A DNA stretch of 55,085 nt from Spirochaetales bacterium (lineage in GTDB: Bacteria; Spirochaetota; Spirochaetia; DSM-27196; SLAA01). The notes beneath the pieces are model-generated. The model had not been told where the DNA came from, searched no databases, and worked only from the letters and a program-made list of their open reading frames with translations. Of the stretch, positions 18,066-26,736 are shown piece by piece. The stretch is taken from NCBI GenBank assembly GCA_007127105.1, contig SLAA01000009.1, forward strand, positions 1 to 55,085, given 5' to 3'. Each line of letters opens with the position of its first letter. Within the stretch, counting starts at the first letter, position 1. Made by a program: the position numbers and the translations under genes.

Positions 18066-18081
18066 TGCAATAATGGTGCCA
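18066..18081 (-). promoter_or_regulatory. Sigma-54 (RpoN) promoter of amtB-glnB
   Basis: Read on the minus strand the site is TGGCACCATTATTGCA, a perfect match to TGGCAC-N5-TTGCA, with GG (-24) and GC (-12) exactly 10 bases apart. The predicted start is near 18055, about 30 bases before the amtB ATG. The divergent context and the adjacent sigma-54 activator gene support function. Confidence 0.92.
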
Positions 18082-18129
18082 AGACAAGAATGTATGGAAA
18101 TATAATCTTCAAAACATTGCGGTGTATAT

Positions 18130-18237
18130 AATTACTAAAAACGACGTCTCGGTTAAGAAAAGTTACAACCAGCACGCAAAAGGGTTTGCGGCTATCTAAA
18201 GCTACATTTCCGTGGGTAAATTAACTAAAAACAACAC
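18130..18237. repeat. Direct repeat in the amtB upstream region
   Basis: A near-identical A-rich motif occurs twice: ATTACTAAAAACGACG near 18131-18146 and TTAACTAAAAACAACACG near 18221-18238, about 90 bases apart. They lie 50-160 bases upstream of the sigma-54 promoter, where enhancer sites for an activator would be expected. I find no TGT-N10-ACA NifA box. Their role is a guess. Confidence 0.35.
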
Positions 18238-18282
18238 GCAGGTTGGCTTGAAGGTTTTGCTTGGGTGGAGTGAAGAGGGCTT

Positions 18283-18303
18283 AGGGCGCGCTATCCGCGC
18301 CCT
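18283..18303 (-). terminator. GC-rich hairpin at the end of the sigma-54 activator gene
   Basis: The arms AGGGCGCG and CGCGCCCT form an 8-bp stem with a 5-base loop and overlap the stop codon of the activator gene. No U-tract follows on either strand, so termination is doubtful; it may protect the mRNA end or limit read-through into the amtB control region. Confidence 0.35.
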
Positions 18304-19853
18304 TTGTAGTGTCGGGGATCAATATCATGCTTGTTAACGCGAAGTCCCATGACTCGTTCGGTGACCCCCAGGAGCCTTGCCGCCTTCGCCATGTTGCCCT
18401 TGGTCGACTTTAGCGCATCTAGCAGCAACTCACGTTCTATGTTGTTGAGCGACTCATCAAGTGTCCCGCGCAGGCGCGTGTCGGTTGACTCGGCAGATTG
18501 AAGAGTCGGTGGTAAATGATGGGAATGAATGACTTCATCTACCGAAAGCAAGACCGCGCGCTCAATGCAGTTTTCCAACTCACGGACATTTCCTGGCCAG
18601 TGGTAGTTCATGAGGAGGTCAATAGCAGGAGTAGAGATCCGGCGAATGGCCCGGTGGTTCTGGGCAGCATATTTATCAATAAAGTGGTCGGAAAGCAGCA
18701 AGATGTCGCTCTTGCGATCTCGCAGGGGAGGTATATGAATGGGGAATACGTTGAGGCGGTAGTAGAGATCCTCACGAAAGGTGTTGGTTTCCATGAGCTG
18801 TTCCAGGTTTCGGTTGGTGGCCGCAATCACTCGCACATTCGTTCGCACGGTTTCGTTACCACCAACGCGTTCAAACTCGCGCTCCTGCAGCACCCGAAGC
18901 AGCTTGATTTGGGTAGCGGGCGAAAGATCACCGATCTCATCCAAGAAGATTGTACCGCCGTTAGCCGACTCAAAGCGTCCTTTGCGGCTGGAGATAGCTC
19001 CGGTGAAGGATCCTTTTTCGTGTCCAAACAACTCGCTCTCGATAATGGTTTCGGGTAGAGCCGCGCAGTTGACCTTTATGAACGGCTTGGTTTCGCGAAG
19101 TGAATTATAGTGAATTGCATGCGCAACTAACTCTTTGCCGGTTCCGCTTTCGCCCCGTATCAACACGGTGGCCTCACTCTTGGACACCTGGGCAATCATG
19201 TCAAAGACGTTCTGCATCGCCTTAGACTTGCCAATTATGTTCGTTGGTTGGAACTTGGCCCGCAGTTCCTCCTGCAGGCGAGTATTCTCCCGCAGCAGTT
19301 GTTCCCGCTCTTCCATTACGCTCTGGCGTATCTTCACGGCTTGTGCAATGAGCGAAGCCGCCACCGACAGCACCCGCACATCATCTCGCAGGGCAGACTC
19401 CCCAGCAAACTCACGGTCAATGCTGAATGCGCCGATCGTCTCGTTGCCAATCTTTATGGGCACACAGATAAAAGAGATATCCTGATACTGCTTGGTCTTT
19501 CGTGCTCCAGTTCGGTTAAGAAACTCAGGATCATCGGCTATGCGGGGTATGATGGAGGCTGTACCGGTTTCAACTACTCTGCCGGTTACCCCTTCGCCCA
19601 AGCGGTAGCGTCCCTTTTGTCGTTGCGGTTCCGAAAGACCATACGCAGCCTCTATCGAGATATCGCCAGTGCGCCGATTCAAAAGGGTTATAGTGCCCCT
19701 CAACATACCTAAATGGTCTGTCACGGCCTTCAGAACCGGCTGCAACACCTGTTTAATATCCAGGCTCTGATCCAACAGCTGGCTAATCTCAAAGAGCAGT
19801 GAGAGCTCTTCAAACTTGCCACGATACTCTACCTCACTCGGCGAATCAGGCAT
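18291..19853 (-). CDS. NifA-type sigma-54-dependent transcriptional activator
   Basis: This 520-residue protein is an enhancer-binding activator: an N-terminal GAF domain (about 15-165), a short coiled linker, an AAA+ domain (about 200-430) and a C-terminal Fis-type helix-turn-helix ([20 protein letters not shown]). Walker A is [13 protein letters not shown], Walker [10 protein letters not shown], and the sigma-54-contacting loop reads GSFTGA in place of GAFTGA. The layout and the ending of the HTH resemble NifA, but the NifA interdomain cysteine motif is absent and no nif gene is nearby. It lies directly upstream of a sigma-54 promoter for amtB, so it is probably the local nitrogen activator, with the GAF domain sensing a metabolite or PII. 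GGAG lies 8 bases before the ATG at 19853; a GTG one codon upstream is possible. Confidence 0.92.
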   Translation of the reverse strand: MPDSPSEVEYRGKFEELSLLFEISQLLDQSLDIKQVLQPVLKAVTDHLGMLRGTITLLNRRTGDISIEAAYGLSEPQRQKGRYRLGEGVTGRVVETGTASIIPRIADDPEFLNRTGARKTKQYQDISFICVPIKIGNETIGAFSIDREFAGESALRDDVRVLSVAASLIAQAVKIRQSVMEEREQLLRENTRLQEELRAKFQPTNIIGKSKAMQNVFDMIAQVSKSEATVLIRGESGTGKELVAHAIHYNSLRETKPFIKVNCAALPETIIESELFGHEKGSFTGAISSRKGRFESANGGTIFLDEIGDLSPATQIKLLRVLQEREFERVGGNETVRTNVRVIAATNRNLEQLMETNTFREDLYYRLNVFPIHIPPLRDRKSDILLLSDHFIDKYAAQNHRAIRRISTPAIDLLMNYHWPGNVRELENCIERAVLLSVDEVIHSHHLPPTLQSAESTDTRLRGTLDESLNNIERELLLDALKSTKGNMAKAARLLGVTERVMGLRVNKHDIDPRHYKGRG

Positions 19854-19938
19854 CACCTACACTCCAGCGATTCTCTGTCATGGCGCTAATGTACACAAGA
19901 ACGCCTTGAATGACAATCAGCCCTACCAAAAGGTCGGG

Positions 19939-21738
19939 TTAAAGCATTATGCCTTCATCGATGTTATCCTCGAGCACCCCTTCGTAAATGATCTTTTCGT
20001 CTCCATCAATGCTTACAAACTGCGACTCCTCGAGGGTCTCGTACACTCCGGCGATGTCCGCAATTGCAACAAGCCCTCTCACGTCGGTTGTAAGAATATC
20101 CAGGTCGGCCGGAACTGCCTCTTCAATCACAATGGCGTTTAATCGTGGGAGAAGCTGCCGGAGATTCTCCTGCCAGGTACGGGTAACCAGTATCTGTCGG
20201 TCACCGAATCCAAGCTTGCTCGCTGCCTCATAAGGATGATCCGCCTTGACTATCTTTCCAGAGACACGCTTACCAGAACCTTGGTTACCTCGGGCAATAA
20301 TGTTCCCCATAAAATGCACCTTAATGGTATTAAGCATGAGTGGAGAGTGAACCGGAATGCCGGCAGCGGTCACTACCTTGTCTAGTTTTTGTATATACTT
20401 GTGCTTCAGAGCCAGTCGCAAGGCGTTTTGGATCATGACTTCGGAGTCACGAACAAAGTCCGAAAGGATTGGGAATATTCCCCAGTTGAGCAGCAGTTGA
20501 CGCTGAACAACTGCCGATGTAGTCACCGCTACAATATTCTGTCGGGGGCGATACTTGCTGAGTATACGGGGACTGTTCCCATGCAAGGTCGGTGTCACAA
20601 TCGCTGCTGCGTCTATGTCGGTGGCCGTAAGATACGCAGCCTTTGCAACTGAGTGCCCAATATCACTGGTTGCCCGATGAAAGCTGAAGTACTCCAAGCA
20701 ACGCTCGTGGTACTCATTGGAGTTTTCAACCTCTATTGCAATGCGATGCAGCGTCTCCACCGAACGGATTGGGTACTTTCCACTTGCAGTTTCTCCGGAC
20801 AGCATCACGGCGTCCGTACCATCAAAGATTGCGTTCGCAACGTCGGTTAACTCTGCTCGTGTGGGGTTAGGGTTGTAGATCATGGAGTCGAGCATTTGCG
20901 TGGCGGTAATGACCGGCTTGTTCAGCCTGTTGCATTTAGAAATGATTCGCTTCTGCGCCAGAGGGATCTGCTCGGTTTCCAGCTGTACACCAAGGTCGCC
21001 ACGAGCAATCATAATTCCGTTCGATACTCGGATAATCTCATCAATGTTGTCGAGGCCTTCCTGATCCTCAATCTTGGCAATAATCTGTACATGGGAGGCG
21101 TTTACTGTAGCCAGCAACTCCTGAATCGTAATGATATCTTCAGGTTTGCGAATGAAGGAAGCCGCAATAAAATCAATTCCCTGCTCCACGCCGAAGAGAA
21201 TGTCGTCCCGGTCTTTTTCTGTGATAGCCGGTAGTGAAGTCTTTACTCCTGGAACGTTAACGTTCTTGCGACTTCCAAGCAAACCGCCGTTTTCGACAAT
21301 GCAATGAATTTCTGTGCCTTCAATCCGAACCACTCGAATGTCTAGTAAACCGTCAGCAATAAATATGTGTCCGCCGGGCTTCACCTCACGCGGCAAGGCG
21401 TCGTAGCTCACCGAAATCCGGTGTTCATCGCCCTCAATCTGCTCAGTAGTCATGATGATCTCGGCACCCTTGTGGAGGGTAACCGTGCCGCCGTCGGCTA
21501 TTTTGCCAGTTCTAATTTCGGGGCCTTTGGTGTCAAGCATGATCGCCGCCGGTATACCGGTCTCTTCTGACGCCTGCTTCACCATGTCCATTCGATTCTT
21601 CTGTTCGGCATGATTTCCATGAGAGAAGTTGAGCCTTGCAATGTTGAGGCCAGTTGTAATCAACTCCTTCACCATTTCATAGTCGTCAACCGCCGGGCCG
21701 AGAGTTGCTACTATACGAGTCTTTCTAAGTCTGTGCAT
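19939..21738 (-). CDS. pyk: Pyruvate kinase with extra C-terminal domain
   Basis: Pyruvate kinase makes ATP and pyruvate from phosphoenolpyruvate in the last step of glycolysis. Residues 1-470 are the usual A, B and C domains: start RKTRIVATLGPA, substrate block ARLNFSHG, the active-site lysine segment IIAKIEDQEGLDNIDEI, MIARGDLGVQL and MLSGETASGKYP. The total of 599 residues exceeds the usual 470 because of a C-terminal domain of about 120 residues like the phosphohistidine (PEP-utiliser) swivel domain added to Bacillus-type enzymes; the catalytic TSH motif of PEP synthase is not seen. AAAGGA precedes the ATG, and an AT-rich stretch upstream probably holds the promoter. Confidence 0.97.
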   Translation of the reverse strand: MHRLRKTRIVATLGPAVDDYEMVKELITTGLNIARLNFSHGNHAEQKNRMDMVKQASEETGIPAAIMLDTKGPEIRTGKIADGGTVTLHKGAEIIMTTEQIEGDEHRISVSYDALPREVKPGGHIFIADGLLDIRVVRIEGTEIHCIVENGGLLGSRKNVNVPGVKTSLPAITEKDRDDILFGVEQGIDFIAASFIRKPEDIITIQELLATVNASHVQIIAKIEDQEGLDNIDEIIRVSNGIMIARGDLGVQLETEQIPLAQKRIISKCNRLNKPVITATQMLDSMIYNPNPTRAELTDVANAIFDGTDAVMLSGETASGKYPIRSVETLHRIAIEVENSNEYHERCLEYFSFHRATSDIGHSVAKAAYLTATDIDAAAIVTPTLHGNSPRILSKYRPRQNIVAVTTSAVVQRQLLLNWGIFPILSDFVRDSEVMIQNALRLALKHKYIQKLDKVVTAAGIPVHSPLMLNTIKVHFMGNIIARGNQGSGKRVSGKIVKADHPYEAASKLGFGDRQILVTRTWQENLRQLLPRLNAIVIEEAVPADLDILTTDVRGLVAIADIAGVYETLEESQFVSIDGDEKIIYEGVLEDNIDEGIML

Positions 21739-21808
21739 TTCGATATTCCTTTATCCTATTGGGTTCACTTAAATATATATATGTTATTCTCGGTTTCGTG
21801 TAGGTGTC

Positions 21809-22267
21809 TTACTCGATTTCCTCAATTTTCGGGTCGAGGAGGACACGATACTCGGCCTCAGAAATGGTTTCTTCCTCCGGCTGTTCTTCTCTCATGTCAT
21901 CAATGCTGTCTTGAATTACTGTTAAACTGTAGCGGTGAGTTGTAAGGAGTTCCGAGTAACGAGATTTTTGGGAAGCGAGTGCGGTCGAAAAAGCATTCTC
22001 AGATCCCGTCATGGTGGAGAGGCAGTCAACAAAGAGTCTTTCGGTACGTAACAGAGCGCGTAGGTAGGTCAATCTGCCATGAACCATGCCGTGGTCACCT
22101 AGGCTCAGGCCAAGCTTTGTAAGCGTTTTGTCCAGAAAAACAATGTCTGCGTGAACCTTAGCCGCAAAAAATTCAGGGTCAAGCTCTAAACTCAGAGCCC
22201 AGTTGAGTGCCTTGATAAGCGTCGCGAGATAGAAAAAGTCGTCCTCGTAATTGACCTGAAGCGACAT
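21809..22267 (-). CDS. Hypothetical protein, mostly helical
   Basis: I do not recognise this 152-residue soluble protein. It is rich in predicted helix, with DDFFYLATLIKALNWALSLE near the N-terminus and an acidic C-terminus. The frame is open to 22390, but the added 41 residues look non-coding, and GGAGG lies 10 bases before the ATG at 22267, so I start there. It is divergent from the rpsF operon across 123 bases and follows pyk's promoter region on the same strand. There is no signal peptide or membrane segment. Confidence 0.6.
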   Translation of the reverse strand: MSLQVNYEDDFFYLATLIKALNWALSLELDPEFFAAKVHADIVFLDKTLTKLGLSLGDHGMVHGRLTYLRALLRTERLFVDCLSTMTGSENAFSTALASQKSRYSELLTTHRYSLTVIQDSIDDMREEQPEEETISEAEYRVLLDPKIEEIE

Positions 22268-22295
22268 AGGCGTCGAACCTCCGATGCCCGGTGCC

Positions 22296-22325
22296 TTGAC
22301 AGGGTCGATGTCTACATGATACGTT
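22296..22325 (+). promoter_or_regulatory. Candidate promoter of the rpsF operon
   Basis: A perfect -35 TTGACA at 22296-22301 is followed after 18 bases by TACGTT at 22320-22325. This places the transcript start about 60 bases before rpsF. The -10 is weak, which fits a promoter subject to growth control. Confidence 0.45.
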
Positions 22326-22390
22326 CCCCAGACCTCTTTCCTGCATCTACATCGAGGTGCAGGCAAACCGGACCATGAGGAGGATACCAC

Positions 22391-22672
22391 ATGAGGACAT
22401 ACGAGGCAATGTGCGTGTTCCGTGCAGAAGATGAGATCTTCAAGCGCGGAAAGGACGTCGTACGCGAGGAGCTTGTTAAGCTTGGCGCGTCAATAGTTAA
22501 AGAAGAAGATATGGGGCAACGAACCTTAGCGTATCCCATCGACAATTCCCACCAGGCTCACTATTTCTATTATGTGGCCCAGATGGAGCCGTCAAAGGCC
22601 AACCAAACCGAAGACGCTCTGCGACTCAAGACGGAGTTGCTGCGTTTTATGATGGTTCGGCGGGACGACTAA
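22391..22672 (+). CDS. rpsF: 30S ribosomal protein S6
   Basis: S6 binds S18 and 16S rRNA in the platform of the small subunit. The 93 residues match the family, with the start MRTYEAMCVFR and the core segment YPIDNSHQAHYFYYVAQM. There is no glutamate-rich tail. A strong GGAGG lies 9 bases before the ATG. It is the first gene of an operon in which ssb and rpsR follow, the common bacterial order. Confidence 0.96.
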   Translation: MRTYEAMCVFRAEDEIFKRGKDVVREELVKLGASIVKEEDMGQRTLAYPIDNSHQAHYFYYVAQMEPSKANQTEDALRLKTELLRFMMVRRDD

Positions 22673-22674
22673 TC

Positions 22675-23121
22675 ATGACTGATCTCAATCACGTCGGAAT
22701 AATTGGGCGACTGACTCGCGATGCGGAGCTCAAGTATACGAACTCCGGCGCGGCGGTCTGCCAGTTCTCGGTGGCCAATAACTATCGCAAGAAGAGCGGT
22801 GAGCAGTGGGTTGACGAGGTCAACTACTTCGATGTCGTTCTGTTCGGCAAATCTGCCGAGGCAATTAGTCGCTACCTGAGTAAGGGTAAACAGGTCGGGG
22901 TCGAGGGCCAGCTTCGTCAGAATCGCTGGGAACAGGACGGTCAACGCCGGAGCAAGGTTGAGATATTCGCAAGCAATGTTCAGCTACTCGGAGGACGCAC
23001 CGAAGGCGGTGGAGGAGATCGTGACCGGGGTTCCGGTTTTGCTGAACCCTCATCTGGCCCAGGTGGCGCTCCGGACTCATCATCCGGCCCGGCCGATTTC
23101 GAGGATGATGTACCGTTCTAA
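22675..23121 (+). CDS. ssb: Single-stranded DNA-binding protein
   Basis: SSB coats single-stranded DNA as a tetramer and recruits replication and repair enzymes through its C-terminal tip. The 148 residues have an OB fold (about 1-105) starting [19 protein letters not shown], with [22 protein letters not shown] in the middle, a Gly/Ser/Pro-rich linker, and the acidic tip EDDVPF. It starts two bases after rpsF and is probably translated from the same mRNA. Confidence 0.96.
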   Translation: MTDLNHVGIIGRLTRDAELKYTNSGAAVCQFSVANNYRKKSGEQWVDEVNYFDVVLFGKSAEAISRYLSKGKQVGVEGQLRQNRWEQDGQRRSKVEIFASNVQLLGGRTEGGGGDRDRGSGFAEPSSGPGGAPDSSSGPADFEDDVPF

Positions 23122-23138
23122 TTCTTGGAGGAAATACT

Positions 23139-23633
23139 ATGTCTACTGAAGATACAAACACAACAAATGAAGAGCCGACTCCGGCGGCAGCGCCAGCTGA
23201 AGGTGGCGCAGAAGGCAGTCCTCGCGACGCAACACCAGATCGAGCACCCGCTCGCGAGGGTGGATATCGTGGTAGTGGAGACGGAGGCGGATACCGTGGT
23301 GGTGGCGGCGGCGAAGGCGGCGGCTACCGTGGTCGACGTCCCCGGGACGACGACGATGACGGCGGTCGAGACCGTGATCCTCGCGGAGGACGCGGAGGAC
23401 GACCAGGCGGTGGAGCAGGCGGCGGACGTGCCTTTTTTCGTAAGAAAATTGACAAGATCAAGGCGCACAATCTCGTTATTGACTACAAACACCCAGAGGT
23501 TCTCCGCCGTTTTGTGACCGAGAAAGGCAAAATTTTGCCACGCCGAATCACCGGCACCTCTGCAAAAAACCAGCGCCGCTTGGTCCGTGAAATCAAGCGG
23601 GCTAGGGCTATTGCGCTGTTGCCGATCGGATAA
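23139..23633 (+). CDS. rpsR: 30S ribosomal protein S18 with long Gly/Arg-rich N-terminal extension
   Basis: S18 pairs with S6 on the 30S platform. The normal S18 core occupies about residues 98-164, with KPEVLRRF-like [21 protein letters not shown] and the ending [18 protein letters not shown]. Zinc-binding cysteines are absent, so it is the zinc-free form. The first 97 residues are extra: an Ala/Glu/Pro-rich start, three GGYRG repeats, a run of five aspartates and RGG-like segments. This part is surely disordered. S18 usually has 70-95 residues, so 164 is unusual. TTGGAGGAAATACT supports the ATG at 23139; no better start exists near the core. Confidence 0.95.
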   Translation: MSTEDTNTTNEEPTPAAAPAEGGAEGSPRDATPDRAPAREGGYRGSGDGGGYRGGGGGEGGGYRGRRPRDDDDDGGRDRDPRGGRGGRPGGGAGGGRAFFRKKIDKIKAHNLVIDYKHPEVLRRFVTEKGKILPRRITGTSAKNQRRLVREIKRARAIALLPIG

Positions 23634-23645
23634 CCGATCAGGCTC

Positions 23646-24617
23646 ATGCAACTACGCTTGGGAGGAAACAGAGATAACATAGGCCCGGTGCTTACTGGGT
23701 TGCTGTCGGCCCTGTTTTACCAGCTCGGATTTGTGCTGTTTCTATTCTTGGTGCCGCTTCAGGTGCTATTTGAGAGGAAGGGCGAACGACCCTTCCTTGT
23801 CGCGAGCATTGCGGCTTGGACAGCAATAACGCTGGTGCGTTTGTTCGAGCTGCGACGAATGGAGGCCCTGGCGGGGCTCGGAGCCCTTTCAGGCATAGAC
23901 ATAGCCGTTCCGGCTGTCTTTCTGTTTGGGCTGTGGGTGATGAACAGTCGTCACCCACAACTGCCGAGTACCCTGTACCGGCTTCTGCTGTCTATGCTTG
24001 TGTGTGTCGTCGTTCTGGTTCCAGGCGCACTTGTTCTGCTCTCACATGAGGGAGCTCGCGGTCTGGTGACCGAACAGTTTCGCATGGTATACGACAGCAT
24101 TGTGAGCGCCGGGGGTGGTGTAGCAGTTATAACCTTCGAGGAGTTTCTGTCCATGTCGGGAAACTTCCTGGCGTCCAGTTTTGCGTTCATGTATCTTGTG
24201 GTACTGAGTTCAAACTGGGTGTTAGGTAAGGTAATTGGAAGCGGCGCAGAAAGGGCATTGGCCCTCCGCGCACTGGTACGTTTCCAGGTTCCGTTGCAGT
24301 TAACATGGCCAGCGCTTTTTTCGTGGGCAGGAATGCTATTCTCACTGCTGCTCCCCTTGGGGCCGTTGCGTTTTGTTGTTTGGAATGCCGGATTAACGGC
24401 TCTTCTACTGTACGGTGTGCAAGGAATAGCTATAATCAGGCATGGCTTTGAAAAGAGGAATCTGAGCCGTGGCGCACGGACACTATTTGTTGGTGCCATG
24501 GTGTTGAGCCTGATGATCCCAGGGTTCAATATTCTTGTTCTAATAGGGGTGCCACTTTTGGGTATCTCGGAACTATGGATCAACTATCATAGGTTTGAAG
24601 GAGCGGAACAACCATGA
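23646..24617 (+). CDS. DUF2232-type integral membrane protein
   Basis: This 323-residue protein has about eight hydrophobic helices and the general look of the DUF2232 (YybS-like) family, which is often found between rpsR and rplI. Its function is unknown; some relatives resemble transport components. It has a polar N-terminus of about 15 residues, a helix-rich first half, and a basic loop near KRNLSRGARTL. The start at 23646 has only a weak AGG upstream. It ends in a four-base ATGA overlap with rplI, so the two are coupled. Confidence 0.75.
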   Translation: MQLRLGGNRDNIGPVLTGLLSALFYQLGFVLFLFLVPLQVLFERKGERPFLVASIAAWTAITLVRLFELRRMEALAGLGALSGIDIAVPAVFLFGLWVMNSRHPQLPSTLYRLLLSMLVCVVVLVPGALVLLSHEGARGLVTEQFRMVYDSIVSAGGGVAVITFEEFLSMSGNFLASSFAFMYLVVLSSNWVLGKVIGSGAERALALRALVRFQVPLQLTWPALFSWAGMLFSLLLPLGPLRFVVWNAGLTALLLYGVQGIAIIRHGFEKRNLSRGARTLFVGAMVLSLMIPGFNILVLIGVPLLGISELWINYHRFEGAEQP

Positions 24618-25309
24618 AGGTCATTCTACAGCAAGATGTGAATAATCTCGGAGAAGAGGGCGACGTAATTGCCGTAGCCGATGGTTACGGACGAAATTTT
24701 CTGCTGCCGCGCAAGCTGGCGGTAATGCACAATGCATCCAACCTGGCTCTCCTTGAAGCCCGACGGAAGGGAATTGAGAAGAGAAAAGAGCAGAAGAGGC
24801 AGGACGCCTTAAGCCTCAAGCAACGGCTTGAGAGCGAAGAGCTTGTCATTACCATGAATGCTGGTGCTAACGGCAAACTCTTTGGATCGGTTACCTCAGC
24901 TACGATCATGGAAGCGCTCGAAAAAGTCGGCCTCACCATTGAGAAGAAGCGAATTGAGGTGCCGGAAAACACAATCAAGACCACCGGTAATTTCACGGTA
25001 CGCATTCGTCTCTACGGAAACGAAGATGCAGACCTGACGGTATCGGTACGGCCTGACAGTAAGTCGCCTGCGGTTGGCGGTGAGGCACAAGCGGCCCAAC
25101 CAAGTAAGGCACGTGAGCCGGAACCTGCTGTTGCCCCGGTTGCAGATGAGATTGATACCGAAGCGAGTGGTGAGGTTGAAACCGAGGCTGAACCAGAGGT
25201 TGAAACCGAGGCTGAAGCTGATGTCGAAACCGAGGCGGTGGCCGAGACCGAAGCGTTAGCTGAGGAAAGCGCAGACGCCTCTGACGAAGAATTGGAGGAG
25301 AAGGAGTAG
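24614..25309 (+). CDS. rplI: 50S ribosomal protein L9 with acidic repeat tail
   Basis: L9 binds 23S rRNA near the L1 stalk and helps keep the reading frame. Residues 1-148 are a complete L9: MKVILQQDVNNLGEEGDVIAVADGYGRNFLLPRKLA, the long connecting helix, and the C-terminal domain with KLFGSVTSATI. The remaining 83 residues are an added tail rich in Glu, Ala, Thr and Val with a repeated VETEAE motif and no aromatic residue. The usual length is about 148. The tail is encoded by an in-frame direct repeat at 25172-25216 and nearby degenerate copies. The start overlaps the upstream gene. Confidence 0.95.
   Translation: MKVILQQDVNNLGEEGDVIAVADGYGRNFLLPRKLAVMHNASNLALLEARRKGIEKRKEQKRQDALSLKQRLESEELVITMNAGANGKLFGSVTSATIMEALEKVGLTIEKKRIEVPENTIKTTGNFTVRIRLYGNEDADLTVSVRPDSKSPAVGGEAQAAQPSKAREPEPAVAPVADEIDTEASGEVETEAEPEVETEAEADVETEAVAETEALAEESADASDEELEEKE
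25172..25216 (+). repeat. In-frame 24-base tandem repeat in the L9 tail
   Basis: A 21-base block (25172-25192) encoding EVETEAE recurs perfectly at 25196-25216 with a 3-base spacer, and a third, diverged copy follows from 25223. The repeats keep the reading frame, so the tail could lengthen or shorten by slippage without breaking the gene. Confidence 0.75.
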
Positions 25310-25339
25310 GGCGCCGTTCGCGACGCACTACCTATTCTC

Positions 25340-26680
25340 ATGGACCAAAACACGCAGGATCTCAAGACACCGCCCTATAATCACGAAGCTGAGATTGCAA
25401 CGCTTGGTGCGGTGCTCTTGGATCCTGACTGTCTGTCTCGTCTCCAACAAAGCCTGAGAGCGGAAGATTTCTACCGAGCTGCACACCAGCGTGTCTTTCA
25501 GGCTATTCACCTCCTCTCCGAAAAGGGAGAGGAAATTGACCTCATTACACTTACCCATGCACTCAAGGCCGCTGGCGATTTGGATCGCGTTGGAGGAGCT
25601 GGGTTCATTTCTTCCCTGACGACGGCCGTGCCGAGTTCCGCCAATGTGGAGTATTACGCCAAGATCGTCAGAGAGCTTAGCATCAGGCGTCGATTGCTTC
25701 GAATATCGCAGGAAATCATACAAGAGGCGAATGACCCCGGACAGGAGTCGCGCGCAGTAATTGAGTCTGCCGAGAAGCGTATTTTTGAGTTAACGGCCGA
25801 GAACCTCAGTGAGGGGTATCGAAAGGCTGGAGACATCATAAGTAAGACGGTTGAGTCTATTGAGCAGCTCTATCGAAACAAGGATAGTTATACGGGAGTC
25901 CCCTCTGGACTCGCAGCGCTCGACAGCATGCTTTCCGGCTTCCAGGACTCTGAGTTCATTGTCATTGGCGCCCGGCCTTCTGTTGGTAAGACCGCATTTG
26001 CCTTAACGGTCGCTGCAAATGCGGCGATACGGTCCAAAATACCGGTTGGTTTCTTCACACTGGAGATGGCGGATCATCATCTCATGCAGCGCTTGATTGC
26101 AAGCGAGGCACGTATTTCCTCACAGACTATACGCACCGGTATGCTTCGAGCGTCGGACTTCAAGAGTCTTACCGATGCTGCAGGCCTCATCTATGATGCT
26201 CCTTTGTGGATCAACGACACTCCGAACATCTCACTTCTTGATCTTCGAGCACAGGCGCGGCGTATGCGTAGCCAGGAAGATGTGAAGATTATCTTTGTTG
26301 ACTATCTCACCCTCGTTACACCAGAGGACACCCGGATTCCGCGCCATGAGCAAATAGCGGCAATTTCGCGGTCCTTAAAAGCTCTGGCGCGGGAGTTGCA
26401 GATCCCCATTGTTGCGCTCTCTCAGGTGAGTCGTGACTCAGAGGGCAAGAGACCAACCCTTGCCAGTATCCGTGAGTCCGGTTCTATCGAGCAAGATGCC
26501 GATGTTGTGTTATTCTTACACCGCGAACGCGGTATAGAACACGAAAACACCGACGATATGAACGTGGTCGAGACCGAGTTGATCATTGCGAAACAACGTA
26601 ACGGCCCTGTCGGAACGGTGAAGATTGCGTTTGTACCTCGGTACACGCGGTTTGAGGCGTATGCTGGGCATTCAATGTAG
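25340..26680 (+). CDS. dnaB: Replicative DNA helicase DnaB
   Basis: DnaB is the hexameric 5'-3' helicase of the replication fork. The 446 residues comprise the N-terminal helical domain (about 10-110, starting PPYNHEAEIATLGAVLL), a linker, and the RecA-like domain with Walker A GARPSVGKTAFAL near 213, Walker B IIFVDYLTL, and the conserved SQVSRDSEGKRP and RESGSIEQDADVV segments. There is no intein. It follows rplI by 30 bases, an order common in bacteria, and is probably in the same operon. Confidence 0.97.
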   Translation: MDQNTQDLKTPPYNHEAEIATLGAVLLDPDCLSRLQQSLRAEDFYRAAHQRVFQAIHLLSEKGEEIDLITLTHALKAAGDLDRVGGAGFISSLTTAVPSSANVEYYAKIVRELSIRRRLLRISQEIIQEANDPGQESRAVIESAEKRIFELTAENLSEGYRKAGDIISKTVESIEQLYRNKDSYTGVPSGLAALDSMLSGFQDSEFIVIGARPSVGKTAFALTVAANAAIRSKIPVGFFTLEMADHHLMQRLIASEARISSQTIRTGMLRASDFKSLTDAAGLIYDAPLWINDTPNISLLDLRAQARRMRSQEDVKIIFVDYLTLVTPEDTRIPRHEQIAAISRSLKALARELQIPIVALSQVSRDSEGKRPTLASIRESGSIEQDADVVLFLHRERGIEHENTDDMNVVETELIIAKQRNGPVGTVKIAFVPRYTRFEAYAGHSM

Positions 26681-26736
26681 CTGCTCACAGGCAGAAGCAT
26701 GAGTGAAGGTAGCGAGAATTGTGGGAGGGCAGTAGA

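Noticed and set aside
18082-18290. NifA box TGT-N10-ACA upstream of amtB
   Set aside because: I checked the TGT occurrences in the gap and none is followed by ACA at the right distance.
19857-19938. Terminator after the pyk stop
   Set aside because: No stem with a T-tract could be found in this gap on the minus strand.
22268-22390. Longer N-terminus (41 residues) for the unknown gene next to rpsF
   Set aside because: The residues look non-coding and cover the rpsF promoter and ribosome site; GGAGG supports the ATG at 22267.
23118-23651. Open frame of 177 codons antisense to rpsR
   Set aside because: It mirrors the repeat-rich S18 extension and has no independent support.
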